This document shows positions 1-9,247 of a DNA stretch of 64,000 bases, one piece after another. The stretch spans positions 2,346,164 to 2,410,163 of the forward strand of contig NZ_CP063356.1 in assembly GCF_001866075.3 (NCBI RefSeq), in the 5' to 3' direction. Each line of letters starts with the position of its first letter. The stretch's first letter is position 1. Source of the DNA: Anaerobacillus isosaccharinicus (GTDB taxonomy: Bacteria > Bacillota > Bacilli > Bacillales > Anaerobacillaceae). Both the position numbers and the translations under genes were made by a program. Under the pieces are notes generated by a model. That model had not been told where the DNA came from and searched no databases. It was given only the letters and a program-made list of their open reading frames with translations.

Positions 1-1
1 C

Positions 2-1015
2 ATGGATAATATCTTAGTGAAATCCGAAGAATTGAAGAGTTTAGTTGTTAAGAAGTTAACTCAAGCAGGACTTAATGAAGGTCATGCTCATGTTGTTGCA
101 GATGTATTAGTTCATGCAGATTTACGTGGTGTCAGTTCTCATGGGGTTCTTAGAACCGAACATTATGTAAAAAGACTGTTGGAGGGGGGGGTAAATCCTA
201 ACGCCAAATTTTCTATGAAAGAAACTGGACCTTGTACTGCTGTTTTTGATGGAGATGACGGGATGGGGCATGTTGTTTTAAAAGAAGCAATGGAGCATGC
301 TATTACAATGGCAGAAAAGAATGGAATTGGTATGATGACAGCTATTAACAGCAGTCATTGTGGAGCATTGTCTTACTTTGCTCAACAAGCAGCTTCCAAA
401 AACATGATTGGGGTGGCAATGACACACACTGATAGTATTGTTGTTCCTTTTGGTGGAGCAAAACCATTCTTAGGTACAAACCCAATTGCATATGGTTTCC
501 CTGCCAAACGAAACAAACCAGTAATTTTGGATATGGCGACTAGTAATGTAGCCCTTGGTAAAATTCTTCATGCACGCGAAAGTGGAACAGCTATTCCTGC
601 TGAATGGGGAGTTGATGAAAACGGTATCGGAACAACTGATCCGCATAATGTGAAAGCGTTATCACCGTTTGCGGGGCCAAAAGGATATGGGTTAGGTTTA
701 GTTGTTGAGATTTTTTCAGGATTATTAGCTGGCGCAGCTTTTGGGCCACACATTACAAAAATGTACGGTGATTACAATAAATCTCGAAAATTAGGCCATT
801 ACCTATGTGCAATTGATCCTACAGTGTTTACTGATAAGAATGATTTCTTGGAAAATATGGATCGTATGATTGATGAGATCCATGAATTAGAACCAGCCAA
901 AGGATTTAGAAATGTAATGGTTCCAGGCGAGCCGGAACAGTTAAAAGAAGAAATGGCTTTAAAGACAGGCGTGCCAATAACAGAAAATGTTTATCAATAC
1001 CTTGTCTCTAAGTAA
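2..1015 (+). CDS. Ldh_2-family NAD(P)-dependent 2-oxoacid/sugar-acid dehydrogenase
   Basis: The product (337 residues) belongs to the malate/L-lactate dehydrogenase family that also holds ureidoglycolate dehydrogenase (AllD) and 2,3-diketo-L-gulonate reductase (DlgD/YiaK). Seen in the sequence: the N-terminal DLRGVSSHG motif with the family His near residue 48, NSSHCG near 116-121, TNPIAYG and the KGYGLGL segment. The length is normal, so the ATG at the window edge is probably the true start, although its ribosome site lies outside the window. A TRAP transporter and hexonate genes follow on the same strand, so a soluble oxidoreductase of a sugar acid or keto-acid is the likely role. The neighbour pattern resembles E. 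coli yiaK-yiaMNO, where the substrate is 2,3-diketogulonate. The substrate here is inferred and not fixed by the sequence. Confidence 0.85.
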   Translation: MDNILVKSEELKSLVVKKLTQAGLNEGHAHVVADVLVHADLRGVSSHGVLRTEHYVKRLLEGGVNPNAKFSMKETGPCTAVFDGDDGMGHVVLKEAMEHAITMAEKNGIGMMTAINSSHCGALSYFAQQAASKNMIGVAMTHTDSIVVPFGGAKPFLGTNPIAYGFPAKRNKPVILDMATSNVALGKILHARESGTAIPAEWGVDENGIGTTDPHNVKALSPFAGPKGYGLGLVVEIFSGLLAGAAFGPHITKMYGDYNKSRKLGHYLCAIDPTVFTDKNDFLENMDRMIDEIHELEPAKGFRNVMVPGEPEQLKEEMALKTGVPITENVYQYLVSK

Positions 1016-1123
1016 AACGAAAGATAAAAGGATTACCCTTTGAAAGGGGGGCTGTAATGTAAGAGAGGTTACCTATTTCTTTAAGTTATACTACATTAAA
1101 CTAAAAATATGGGGGAATTTATT

Positions 1124-2146
1124 GTGAAAAAATTTAAATTCTTATCTGCAATTTTTGCAGCGGTCTTAGTAATGTCAGCTTGTGGATCTGATGACTCATC
1201 AGAACCGAAAGATAATGGAACACCAGCTCAAGATGAAACAGTATCGATTGAATGGAAATTTGGACACCTTGCAAATGAAGATCATATGTGGCATAAGACG
1301 GCTGAGAAGTTTAGTGAATTAGTAAGTGAAAAAACTAATCAGCAAATTAAAATTGAAATTTATCCTAATAACCAACTTGGTGGGGAAACAGATACAATTA
1401 ATAGTATTAAAGCAGGTACTGCAGACTTAGTAATCTCTGGAGAAACAATGGCAAACTGGGCTCCAAAAGCTGCTTTAATGGCTGTTCCATATGCTTTTAG
1501 AGATGAGGCACATTTAATAAAGGTAATCGAAGGTGAAATTGGACAAGGAATCGAAGCAGAAATTATTGAAAAAGTTGGCTTGACACCACTTTATTATCAT
1601 ACTCGTGCACCACGTAACTTAACATCTAATAAGCCAATTTCTACTCCGGAAGATTTATCTGGTTTTAGAATGCGTGTTCCAAACGTTCCTTTATTCTTAA
1701 GTGTTTGGGAAACAGCAGGAGCAAGACCGCAAGTGATGGATTTCAACGAAGTATTTACTGGTTTACAGCAAGGGGTAATTGATGGCCAGGAAAATCCATT
1801 AGACTTAATTCATAGTGCTGGATTTGCGGAAGTACAAGGTTATGTAAATGAAACAGAACATGTTTATTCGTGGATTTATATTTTAATAGGTAATGAACAA
1901 TTAGCTGAATTATCTGATGAACTTAAAGCCGCAGTTATGGAAGCGGCTGCAGAAGCTCAAGTATATGGTAAAGAACTTTTTGATACAGAATTTAGTGGAT
2001 ATAAAGACGATTTAATTGAAAAAGGTATGCAGTTCAATAGTGATGTTAACCAAGATGCATTCCGTGAAGCAATGCTTCCTGCAATTCAAGAAAAATTAAC
2101 AGAAGAGCAATATTCACTTTATGAGCAAATTCTAGAAGTAAAATAA
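1124..2146 (+). CDS. dctP: TRAP transporter solute-binding lipoprotein (DctP family)
   Basis: This is the extracytoplasmic binding protein of a TRAP transporter. I prefer the GTG at 1124 over the in-frame ATG at 1109, because the GGGGGA ribosome site (about 1111-1116) overlaps that ATG and sits about 8 bases before the GTG. From that start a lysine-rich n-region and hydrophobic stretch end in LVMSAC, a lipobox with Cys at residue 20, so the protein is predicted to be membrane-anchored outside the cell. Family marks include GFRMRVPN (the Arg that contacts the ligand carboxylate in this family) and the DGQENP segment. The DctQ and DctM membrane subunits follow. The surrounding uxu and aldolase genes suggest a hexuronate or aldonate ligand rather than a C4-dicarboxylate. 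That is inference. Confidence 0.93.
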   Translation: MKKFKFLSAIFAAVLVMSACGSDDSSEPKDNGTPAQDETVSIEWKFGHLANEDHMWHKTAEKFSELVSEKTNQQIKIEIYPNNQLGGETDTINSIKAGTADLVISGETMANWAPKAALMAVPYAFRDEAHLIKVIEGEIGQGIEAEIIEKVGLTPLYYHTRAPRNLTSNKPISTPEDLSGFRMRVPNVPLFLSVWETAGARPQVMDFNEVFTGLQQGVIDGQENPLDLIHSAGFAEVQGYVNETEHVYSWIYILIGNEQLAELSDELKAAVMEAAAEAQVYGKELFDTEFSGYKDDLIEKGMQFNSDVNQDAFREAMLPAIQEKLTEEQYSLYEQILEVK

Positions 2147-2158
2147 TTTTAAAGTAAG

Positions 2159-2215
2159 AAGGTTCACCACTTACTACAAACTAACAGCAGAAGTAAGTAA
2201 GTGGTGACCTTTTAA
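2159..2215 (+). terminator. Stem-loop between dctP and dctQ, probable partial terminator
   Basis: A long inverted repeat lies in the 84-base gap. The left arm (2159-2174, core GGTTCACCACTTAC) pairs with the right arm (2197-2212, GTAAGTGGTGACC) apart from one bulged T. The loop is about 22 bases and a TTTTAATTT tract follows. Such structures between binding-protein and permease genes commonly lower downstream transcription or protect the upstream message. The tail is not a pure T-run, so partial termination or 3'-end protection is more likely than complete termination. Confidence 0.6.
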
Positions 2216-2239
2216 TTTATTGATAAAGGATTGAGAAAA

Positions 2240-2716
2240 GTGAGGAGTACAAAACTATTAGACCGCACACTGGAAGCAGCGACAATATTAACTTTTACAG
2301 CACTAATTATTGTTGTGGTTATCCAAATTGTTTCCCGCTATTTGCCCTATTCATTTATTTGGACCGAAGAATTATCACGGTTCTTATTTCTATATTCGAT
2401 AGCTTTTTCGGCGCCATTAGCTTTAAAGGATAAAGAATTTATCAGTGTCGACTTACTGCTTAATTACCTTCCAAATCGAATACGACAAATTTACGAAGGT
2501 ATCGTTTACTTACTAATTGTTATTTTTTCAGCAATTGTAACTTTTTATGGTTATAAATTTATTTTGATTGGAAAAGGTCAAACTTCAGCAACTATGGCAA
2601 TAGATATGTCTATTATTCATGCTTGTATTACTGTCTCAATGGTATTTATTGGGATTTACGCGTTACTTCACGTTGTTGATTATTTTAAAGGCCTCCAAAA
2701 GGGGAGTGAAAACTAA
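2240..2716 (+). CDS. dctQ: TRAP transporter small permease (DctQ family)
   Basis: This is the small integral membrane subunit of the TRAP transporter. Four hydrophobic helices are visible. The ISRY-like VSRYLPYSF and FIWTEELSRFLF segments after the first helix are typical of DctQ. The reading frame opens at TTG 2231, but AAAGGA at 2225-2230 lies 9 bases before GTG 2240, so GTG 2240 is the better start. The stop overlaps the dctM start by one base (TAATG), which implies translational coupling. The subunit pairs with DctM in the membrane and is needed for sodium-coupled uptake from the binding protein. Confidence 0.9.
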   Translation: MRSTKLLDRTLEAATILTFTALIIVVVIQIVSRYLPYSFIWTEELSRFLFLYSIAFSAPLALKDKEFISVDLLLNYLPNRIRQIYEGIVYLLIVIFSAIVTFYGYKFILIGKGQTSATMAIDMSIIHACITVSMVFIGIYALLHVVDYFKGLQKGSEN

Positions 2717-3990
2717 TGTTAGCTCTAGTATTATTTGTATCATTTATATTATTAATTTTTTTAGGAGTCCCAATTGCTTTTAGTTTAGGTATCTCTTCTA
2801 TCACCTACCTTTTAATGGCGGATATCTCTTTATCAATTATTCCTCAAAGAATGTTTGGTGGACTAAACTCTTTCGTTCTTTTATGTATTCCTAGTTTTAT
2901 TCTAGCGGGTAACCTAATGAATGCAGGTGGAATTACGGACAGGATCATTAAGTTTACTAATAATCTTGTTGGACACATCCGTGGCGGGTTAGGACTTGCC
3001 AATGTTGGTTCTTCAATGGGCTTTGCAGGGATTTCAGGTACAGCCTTAGCTGATACTGCTAGTATCGGTTCAGTATTGATACCAGCAATGAAGAAACAAG
3101 GATATGATGCTGACTTTTCAGCAGCAGTAACTTCATCTTCTTCTACAATTGGTCCAATTATACCACCTTCACTACCATTGATTATTGTTGGTACATTAGC
3201 AAGTATTTCAATTGGTGATCTATTTTTAGCAGGTGCCATCCCAGGGCTTATCTTAGGAATCGGTTTAATGATAGCTGTTTACATTATTTCTGTAAAAAGA
3301 AATTATCCAAAAGGTGAAAGGCAAAAATTGTCCGTCATTGGTAAATCATTTATTGATGCGTTTTGGGCTTTATTAATGACAGTCGTTATTTTGTACGGAA
3401 TTTTAGGTGGTTATTTCACTCCTACAGAAGCGTCAATAGTAGCAGTTGTATATGCGTTAATAGTTGGTCTATTTGTATACAGGGATCTTAAAGTAAAAGC
3501 AATTCCTTCGATTTTGTTGACTTCTATGAAAAGCACAGCTTCTATTATGATACTTGTAGGTTTAGCTAATCTATTCGGTTGGATTTTAGTAAGTGAAAAA
3601 ATTCCACAAGTTGTAGCTAATGCAATCTTAACTATATCTGATAATAAAATAGTCGTTATTTTACTTATCGTATTACTTTTACTGTTTGTTGGTACTTTTA
3701 TGGAAACAATTGCAGCACTAGTCATTTTATTCCCAGTATTATTACCAGTAGCAGTTAGTATTGGAATGGATCCTGTTCATTTCGGTGTAGTAATGGTTCT
3801 TGGTTTAATTATTGGTCTATCGACACCTCCAGTTGGTGTATGTCTATTTGTGGCATCGAGTATAGGAAAAGTTTCGGTTGGTAAAACATCAATTGCACTA
3901 ATTCCTTTCTTAGCAGTAAGTATTTTCGTGCTATTATTAGTAGCTTTTATCCCGGAATTAACACTCTATTTACCAAGTTTATTTAAATAA
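2716..3990 (+). CDS. dctM: TRAP transporter large permease (DctM family)
   Basis: This is the large, ion-translocating TRAP subunit (424 residues), almost entirely hydrophobic with about 12 predicted segments. Recognisable family stretches are PSFILAGNLMNAGG, the GFAGISGTALADTASIG region, the TIGPIIPPSLP hairpin, YFTPTEAS and the C-terminal LSTPPVGVCLF. ATG 2716 overlaps the dctQ stop, and the zinc dehydrogenase starts 20 bases downstream, so the gene is inside the operon. Length and motifs look intact. Confidence 0.93.
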   Translation: MLALVLFVSFILLIFLGVPIAFSLGISSITYLLMADISLSIIPQRMFGGLNSFVLLCIPSFILAGNLMNAGGITDRIIKFTNNLVGHIRGGLGLANVGSSMGFAGISGTALADTASIGSVLIPAMKKQGYDADFSAAVTSSSSTIGPIIPPSLPLIIVGTLASISIGDLFLAGAIPGLILGIGLMIAVYIISVKRNYPKGERQKLSVIGKSFIDAFWALLMTVVILYGILGGYFTPTEASIVAVVYALIVGLFVYRDLKVKAIPSILLTSMKSTASIMILVGLANLFGWILVSEKIPQVVANAILTISDNKIVVILLIVLLLLFVGTFMETIAALVILFPVLLPVAVSIGMDPVHFGVVMVLGLIIGLSTPPVGVCLFVASSIGKVSVGKTSIALIPFLAVSIFVLLLVAFIPELTLYLPSLFK

Positions 3991-4010
3991 TGAAGGAGTT
4001 GCTATATTAA

Positions 4011-5027
4011 ATGAAAGCTGTTCAAGTTAAAGAAGCACTCAAACTTGAAATTATTGAAAAAGAAAAACCGGTAGTTTCTGAGGACAACCAAGTATTAGTT
4101 AAAGTAAAAATGGTTGGGATATGCGGATCTGATATGCATATTTATCACGGAACAAATCCCCTCGCAACGTTACCGAGAATTATTGGGCATGAGATTACAG
4201 GGGAAGTTGAAGAAATTGGAAAAGCTGTTACTGGACTTAGTATTGGCGATAAAGTTGTTGTTGAACCTATTGAATCTTGTGGGAAATGCTATGCATGTCG
4301 AAGTGGAAGAAGAAATGTATGTAGTGAATTAGAAGTGTATGGAGTCCATCGTGAAGGCGGAATGCAAGAATATCTAGTTATGCCGGATTATCTGGTTCAT
4401 AAAGTTAGTAACCACTTAGACTGGAAAGAGTCTGTACTTGTCGAGCCGTTTACGATTGGGGCGCAAGCAAATTGGCGTGGGAATGTTCAAGAAGGTGACA
4501 TCGTATTAATTATGGGAGCCGGTCCTATTGGTCTTTGTTGTTTAAAAATAGCAAAGGCAAAAGGGGCAGTTTGTATTATTACTGATTTAAGTGATGATCG
4601 ATTAGAGTTTGCAAAGTCATGGGGTGCTGATCTTTCGATTAATGCTGGTAAAAATAATGTGAAAAAAGAGGTAATGGCTTTCACTAATGATGAAGGCGCG
4701 AATGTAGTCATTGACGCTGTATGTATTCCAAAGACGTTTGAGGATGCAGTTGATATCGTTTCTCCTGCAGGTCGTGTTGTTGTCCTTGGGTTTGATACGG
4801 TACCGTCTAACATTTCGCAACTTCCAATTACAAAAAAGGAAGTAACAATAGTAGGATCAAGACTACAAACAAATCAATTCCCAGAAGTGATTAAATTATT
4901 TAATGAGAAATCCTTAGGAATTGAAGACATGGTTACACACCAATTTTCAGTTGATGAGATAAAAGAAGCCATTTCATTAATCGAAAACTCACCGAATGAA
5001 ATTAGAAAAGTAGTTATAGCATTTTAA
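4011..5027 (+). CDS. Zinc-dependent sugar-acid/polyol dehydrogenase (MDR family, RspB/YjjN-like)
   Basis: This is a medium-chain zinc alcohol dehydrogenase of 338 residues. The N-terminal GroES-like domain carries the catalytic-zinc motifs GICGSDMH and GHEITG. The structural-zinc loop C-G-K-C-x2-C-x7-C follows at about residues 90-104. The Rossmann half has GAGPIGLCC at about residue 165. Overall it resembles L-galactonate/L-gulonate 5-dehydrogenases and L-idonate dehydrogenases. In an operon with mannonate dehydratase and KDPG aldolase, oxidation of an aldonate to a keto-aldonate is the likely reaction. The exact substrate is not determined. A GAAGGAG ribosome site precedes ATG 4011, and eda follows after 36 bases. 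Confidence 0.85.
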   Translation: MKAVQVKEALKLEIIEKEKPVVSEDNQVLVKVKMVGICGSDMHIYHGTNPLATLPRIIGHEITGEVEEIGKAVTGLSIGDKVVVEPIESCGKCYACRSGRRNVCSELEVYGVHREGGMQEYLVMPDYLVHKVSNHLDWKESVLVEPFTIGAQANWRGNVQEGDIVLIMGAGPIGLCCLKIAKAKGAVCIITDLSDDRLEFAKSWGADLSINAGKNNVKKEVMAFTNDEGANVVIDAVCIPKTFEDAVDIVSPAGRVVVLGFDTVPSNISQLPITKKEVTIVGSRLQTNQFPEVIKLFNEKSLGIEDMVTHQFSVDEIKEAISLIENSPNEIRKVVIAF

Positions 5028-5063
5028 GCAAATATTAAAGGACAAAAAAGGAGTAACAAAACA

Positions 5064-5708
5064 GTGATTCAAAAATCTAAAATACTGATGGATATAGTTG
5101 AAAATGGGGTCGTCGCTGTTATTCGGGCCGAAAGTGAAGAAGAGGCTTTTCTTACTGCAAGTGCTTGTGTAGAAGGTGGAATTAAAGCGATTGAAGTAAC
5201 GTTAACAGTACCAGGTGCTACAGAAGTGATCTCATCTTTAACAAAAAAACCAGAATTTAAAGATCTGTTAGTTGGAGCTGGTAGTGTATTGGATAGTGAA
5301 ACAGCGAGAATTGCGATTTTAGCAGGGGCAAAATATATTGTTAGTCCATGTTTTGATAAAGAGACAGCTAAACTCTGCAATCGATATCAAGTTCCTTATA
5401 TGCCAGGATGTATGACAATAACGGAAATGAAAACAGCAATGGAGTATGGGGCAGAGATTATTAAATTATTTCCAGGGAACAACTATACGCCTTCAATCGT
5501 AAAGTCTATTAAAGGGCCACTTCCCCAAGTATCAATTATGCCTACTGGTGGAATTAACTTAAATAATGCAGCAGAGTGGATAAAAAGTGGTGCCGTAGCG
5601 ATTGGAATTGGTAGTGATTTAGCCAAACCTGCAAAACTTGGTGACTATAAAGAGGTTACGGGTTTAGCAAAACAATATTGTGATCTTGTGAAAGAAGCTA
5701 GAGCATAA
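5064..5708 (+). CDS. eda: KDPG/KHG aldolase
   Basis: This is a class I aldolase of 214 residues, predicted to cleave 2-keto-3-deoxy-6-phosphogluconate into pyruvate and glyceraldehyde 3-phosphate and/or 2-keto-4-hydroxyglutarate. Visible marks are VVAVIRA at the start of the barrel, the VTLTVPGA strand (where the family has a catalytic Glu; here the tract reads AIEVTLT), the Schiff-base lysine in IIKLFPGN, and the phosphate-binding MPTGGIN. The start is GTG 5064 after AAAGGAG. It sits between the zinc dehydrogenase and uxuA and completes a hexonate route once a 2-keto-3-deoxygluconate kinase acts. No such kinase is in this window. Confidence 0.92.
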   Translation: MIQKSKILMDIVENGVVAVIRAESEEEAFLTASACVEGGIKAIEVTLTVPGATEVISSLTKKPEFKDLLVGAGSVLDSETARIAILAGAKYIVSPCFDKETAKLCNRYQVPYMPGCMTITEMKTAMEYGAEIIKLFPGNNYTPSIVKSIKGPLPQVSIMPTGGINLNNAAEWIKSGAVAIGIGSDLAKPAKLGDYKEVTGLAKQYCDLVKEARA

Positions 5709-5750
5709 ATTAAAAAGACTAACAAAGAAAAAAATATTGGAGTGGTTTTT

Positions 5751-6818
5751 ATGAGAATGGCATTTAGATGGTTTGGTGAAGGGAATGATACTGTATCATT
5801 AAAGCATATCGGTCAAATACCAGGTGTAGAAGGTATTGTTTGGTCACTTCATGATGTACCAGCTGGCGAAGAGTGGCCAACGGAAAAAATCCTAGAGGTG
5901 AAACAGCAAGCAGAGACACATGGCCTAAATATTGATGTTGTCGAAAGTGTAAACGTACATGAAGATATTAAACTAGGATTACCTTCCCGAGATATATATA
6001 TTGATAATTACAAGAAAACAATAGAAAAACTAGCACAAGTTGGAGTTAAAGTCATTTGTTATAATTTCATGCCGGTATTTGACTGGTTAAGAACCGACCT
6101 TTATAAAGAATCTGAGGATGGTTCAACTGCCCTTTTTTATGAAGCATCTAAAATTGAAAATATCGACCCTATGGATTTGGTTGAAAAAATTAACGAGAAT
6201 TCTGAATTGACAATGCCAGGTTGGGAACCAGAGAGATTAGCACATCTTTCAAAATTATTTCAACTATACAAAGATGTAACTACAGAAGACCTCTGGAACA
6301 ACTTGAAGTATTTCTTAGAAGAAATTATCCCAGTTGCCGAAAAGTATGATATAAAAATGGGGATTCATCCAGATGATCCACCATACCCTATTTTTGGGTT
6401 GCCTAGAATTATCATTAATAAAGAGAATATCCAAAGATTTTTAAAGCTTGTTGATAATCCGTATAATGGACTAACGTTATGCAGTGGTTCTTTAGGGGCT
6501 AATCCAAATAATAATGTTGGAGATATGGTTCGAGAATTTGGTGATAGAATAGCATTTGCCCATATCCGTAATGTACGAATCTTTGAAAATGGTGACTTCA
6601 TTGAAACCTCTCATAGAACAAAAGATGGTTCCGTAGACATCTATGACATTGTTAAAGCCTACCATGAAATTGGCTTTACAGGATATGCAAGACCAGATCA
6701 CGGTAGACATATTTGGGGCGAAGAGTGTAGACCCGGGTATGGATTATATGATCGAGCCCTTGGTATTATGTATTTGTGGGGTATTTGGGATACTCATGAA
6801 AGACAGAAACAAAATTAA
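5751..6818 (+). CDS. uxuA: D-mannonate dehydratase
   Basis: This enzyme dehydrates D-mannonate to 2-keto-3-deoxy-D-gluconate. It is a TIM-barrel protein of 355 residues with the UxuA N-terminus MRMAFRWFGEGND and the metal and active-site stretches GIHPDDPP, GSLGANPNNN, FAHIRNV and RPDHGR. I use ATG 5751, because the TTGGAGTGG ribosome site lies just upstream and overlaps the alternative GTG at 5742. It follows eda and is separated from uxuB by a hairpin with a T-run, so the two may be expressed at different levels. The family call is firm. Confidence 0.95.
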   Translation: MRMAFRWFGEGNDTVSLKHIGQIPGVEGIVWSLHDVPAGEEWPTEKILEVKQQAETHGLNIDVVESVNVHEDIKLGLPSRDIYIDNYKKTIEKLAQVGVKVICYNFMPVFDWLRTDLYKESEDGSTALFYEASKIENIDPMDLVEKINENSELTMPGWEPERLAHLSKLFQLYKDVTTEDLWNNLKYFLEEIIPVAEKYDIKMGIHPDDPPYPIFGLPRIIINKENIQRFLKLVDNPYNGLTLCSGSLGANPNNNVGDMVREFGDRIAFAHIRNVRIFENGDFIETSHRTKDGSVDIYDIVKAYHEIGFTGYARPDHGRHIWGEECRPGYGLYDRALGIMYLWGIWDTHERQKQN

Positions 6819-6828
6819 AAAAATTAAA

Positions 6829-6870
6829 AAATGCCCACATTCTGAATAAAGAATAAGGGCATTATTTTTA
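6829..6870 (+). terminator. Hairpin with T-run between uxuA and uxuB
   Basis: AATGCCC (6830-6836) pairs with GGGCATT (6857-6863). An inner ATTCT/AGAAT stem (6839-6843 with 6850-6854) extends the helix, and TATTTTTA follows. This is an intrinsic-terminator-like structure. The same-strand uxuB begins 31 bases later with its own AAGGAG site, so attenuation or RNA processing inside the operon is also possible. Confidence 0.65.
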
Positions 6871-6900
6871 TTAAAATTAACAGTGAAGGAGAAACCTTAA

Positions 6901-7749
6901 ATGTTAGCAATTAATGAAAATTTAAAAGGGAAAGTTGCAGTGATTACTGGTGGTAGTGGGGTACTTTGTAGTGCAATGGCAAAAGAACTTGCAAGACAAG
7001 GTGTGAAGGTAGCAATCCTTAATAGGTCAAAAGAATCAGGTCTAGAAGTGGAAAAAAGTATTAGGGAGGCTGGTGGAGAGGCTATTGCCATTCAATGTGA
7101 TGTTCTTGATATTGAAAGTATTAAAAATGCTGAAGAGATTGTGATGAAAAAATACGGAGTTTGTAATATTTTAATAAACGGTGCAGGTGGAAATCATCCT
7201 AAAGGAATTACAACGAAAGAAACCTTTAATAAAGAAGACATTGATGATGAGAATATAGCTACATTCTTTGATTTAACAAGTGAAGGGTTCGGTCATGTAT
7301 TTAATTTAAATATCCTTGGAACGATTAATCCAACTCAAATATTTCTAAAGAAAATGGTTGATAAAAAAGGTGCTATTGTTATTAATATGTCATCAATGAG
7401 TGCACCTTCACCAATGACTAAGGTTCCTGCATATAGTGCAGCAAAAGCAGGAATTGACAACTTTACGCAATGGCTAGCAGTTCACATGGCTTCAACAGGT
7501 GTACGTGTCAATGCGATTGCTCCAGGATTTTTCTTAACAGAGCAAAACAAAAATCTTTTAACAAATGAAGACGGAACCCTTACTGAAAGAGCCAATAAAA
7601 TTATTAATCACACACCAATGAGGAGGTTTGGGGATCCAGATGATTTACTTGGAACGTTGATTTGGCTGGTTGATGAAAATATGTCGCGATTTGTAACAGG
7701 TGTAACTATTCCAGTAGACGGTGGCTTTATGGCTTATTCGGGTGTCTAG
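6901..7749 (+). CDS. uxuB: D-mannonate oxidoreductase (fructuronate reductase), SDR type
   Basis: This is a short-chain dehydrogenase of 282 residues like Bacillus YjmF/UxuB, which interconverts D-fructuronate and D-mannonate. Features: the cofactor loop [12 protein letters not shown] at about 17-28, [10 protein letters not shown] near 96, an insertion with TTKETF typical of the uronate subfamily, the catalytic Ser in NMSSMSA, the YSAAK Tyr-Lys pair, and a C-terminal PVDGGF. The neighbouring uxuA supports the assignment. A GTGAAGGAG ribosome site precedes ATG 6901. Confidence 0.92.
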   Translation: MLAINENLKGKVAVITGGSGVLCSAMAKELARQGVKVAILNRSKESGLEVEKSIREAGGEAIAIQCDVLDIESIKNAEEIVMKKYGVCNILINGAGGNHPKGITTKETFNKEDIDDENIATFFDLTSEGFGHVFNLNILGTINPTQIFLKKMVDKKGAIVINMSSMSAPSPMTKVPAYSAAKAGIDNFTQWLAVHMASTGVRVNAIAPGFFLTEQNKNLLTNEDGTLTERANKIINHTPMRRFGDPDDLLGTLIWLVDENMSRFVTGVTIPVDGGFMAYSGV

Positions 7750-7785
7750 AAAAAAAATTATTGAAAGATAAGAGTGGTGAAACAC

Positions 7786-8424
7786 ATGAAAATTCAACTT
7801 GCCCTTGACCGATTATCCATTGGAAGATGTTTTCAAATTTTAAACGAATCAGTAGATTTAATTGATTGGATTGAAGTAGGCACTGGCCTTATTAAACAGT
7901 ATGGTGTAGGTATCATTAGAGAAATAAAAGATGTTTACCCAGATAAAATTCTAGTTGCGGATATGAAAACTTGTGATGCTGGAAAATATGAGACAATTCA
8001 AGCGTTTGAAGCAGGTGCGGATATAACAACAGTAATGGCTTTTTCTACAAATAAGACCATTTTAGATTCTATAAAAATAGCAAAGGACTATAAAAAAAGG
8101 GTAATGATTGACTTATTAGGAATGAATGACTCACGTAGACTTAAAGGGTTAAGTGCATTGGGAGTAGATTTAGTCAGTTTACATTTTGGTAAAGATATGC
8201 AACAAGAAGGTGAAATACAAAAAGATATGTTTTTTTTAATAAAAGCTTTTCCTCATTTTGAAGTAACTGTTGCTGGTGGGATTAATCTAGAGTCTCTTCC
8301 TAGAATAGTTGAACAAAAACCTGATACGATCATTATTGGCAGTGCAATTACTGGAGTGAATAATTGTAGAGAGGTTACAGTAAGGATGAAGGAGATGATC
8401 GATTGTTATGAAAAATGCCATTAA
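7786..8424 (+). CDS. hxlA: 3-hexulose-6-phosphate synthase / keto-gulonate-6-phosphate decarboxylase family
   Basis: This is a small TIM-barrel protein (212 residues) of the orotidine-monophosphate-decarboxylase suprafamily. It has the LALD start, EVGTGLI, the DMKTCDAG catalytic/metal cluster and VAGGIN near the phosphate-binding end. The family contains hexulose-6-phosphate synthase (formaldehyde plus ribulose 5-phosphate) and 3-keto-L-gulonate-6-phosphate decarboxylase (UlaD/SgbH). Sequence alone does not separate them. The overlapping partner is a clear 6-phospho-3-hexuloisomerase, which favours the synthase. The uronate context keeps the decarboxylase possible. Start ATG 7786 follows AGAGTGGTG. 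An upstream in-frame GTG at 7774 lies inside that ribosome site. Confidence 0.8.
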   Translation: MKIQLALDRLSIGRCFQILNESVDLIDWIEVGTGLIKQYGVGIIREIKDVYPDKILVADMKTCDAGKYETIQAFEAGADITTVMAFSTNKTILDSIKIAKDYKKRVMIDLLGMNDSRRLKGLSALGVDLVSLHFGKDMQQEGEIQKDMFFLIKAFPHFEVTVAGGINLESLPRIVEQKPDTIIIGSAITGVNNCREVTVRMKEMIDCYEKCH

Positions 8425-8959
8425 AGCAGTTGTAAACGAAGTCTCTACCGTACTTTCTAATGTTAATATTCATGAAGCTCTTTCTTTGTCTATTCATTTA
8501 TCGAAAGCAAAACGAATCTTTATTTGTGGAGAAGGACGTTCGGGACTAATGGGTAAAGTATTTGCAATGCGTTTAATGCATGGTGGATTTCATGTTTATG
8601 TGATAGGCGAGACAATTACACCTAGTATTAAATCAGGAGACTTGCTGATTACTATCTCGGGGTCAGGTTCTACTGGATCTCTATTACAGTTTGCTAAGAA
8701 AGCAAAAGAAGTAGGGGCAAAAAACTTTCTAGTAACCACAAATCGAGACTCGAAGATTTCGCAAATCTGTGATGGTGTTCTAGTTATACCAGCTGCAACA
8801 AAATTTCGACTGTCAAATGAACCAGAAACAATTCAGCCTTTAGGAAACCAATTCGATCAATCAGTTCATCTACTCCTAGATGCAATTCTTATTTTTACAT
8901 TAAGTAATAGTGGGAATACGAATGAAATGATGACGAGACGCCATGCAAACCTAGAATAA
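8408..8959 (+). CDS. hxlB: 6-phospho-3-hexuloisomerase (SIS domain)
   Basis: This is a single SIS domain of 183 residues that interconverts 3-hexulose 6-phosphate and fructose 6-phosphate. The match to the PHI subfamily is close: GEGRSGLMGKVFAMRLMH near 38-55, VIGETITPSIKSGDLL, ISGSGSTGSL, the Q-P-L-G-x2-F-D-Q stretch and the C-terminal RHANLE. The start overlaps the end of hxlA by 17 bases, so the two are translationally coupled. This is the last gene of the sugar-acid operon and about 770 bp of noncoding DNA follow. Confidence 0.92.
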   Translation: MKNAIKAVVNEVSTVLSNVNIHEALSLSIHLSKAKRIFICGEGRSGLMGKVFAMRLMHGGFHVYVIGETITPSIKSGDLLITISGSGSTGSLLQFAKKAKEVGAKNFLVTTNRDSKISQICDGVLVIPAATKFRLSNEPETIQPLGNQFDQSVHLLLDAILIFTLSNSGNTNEMMTRRHANLE

Positions 8960-9247
8960 CTTGCACATCACTTTATCATTTTTTCCTGCAATAACTTCTA
9001 AGCAATTTAGGATGTGGCAACCAAAAATTGCAAATGAAGATTATCAATGCAAACCGACCACGCGCATTACTCATAAAGATTCATAAAAGTTCACATTTGT
9101 TCCAAAAAAGTCTGTGTTTCGTTAATTTGAACACATTAAAAAGCCCTATTTTTACGCTATTTTTAACGTATTTTAGTTTCCAGAGTTCACTGGCAGCCAA
9201 AAGGTCGAGCGGACGGGTCCCTCTAGTCTCCACCATACATAGTGTAT
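8960..9247. other. Noncoding spacer after hxlB, nothing recognised
   Basis: This stretch has no convincing gene on either strand. A 73-codon open frame (9028-9249) has a basic, low-complexity product and no ribosome site, so I treat it as noncoding. The spacer ends at the repeated hairpin at 9248. Confidence 0.5.
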
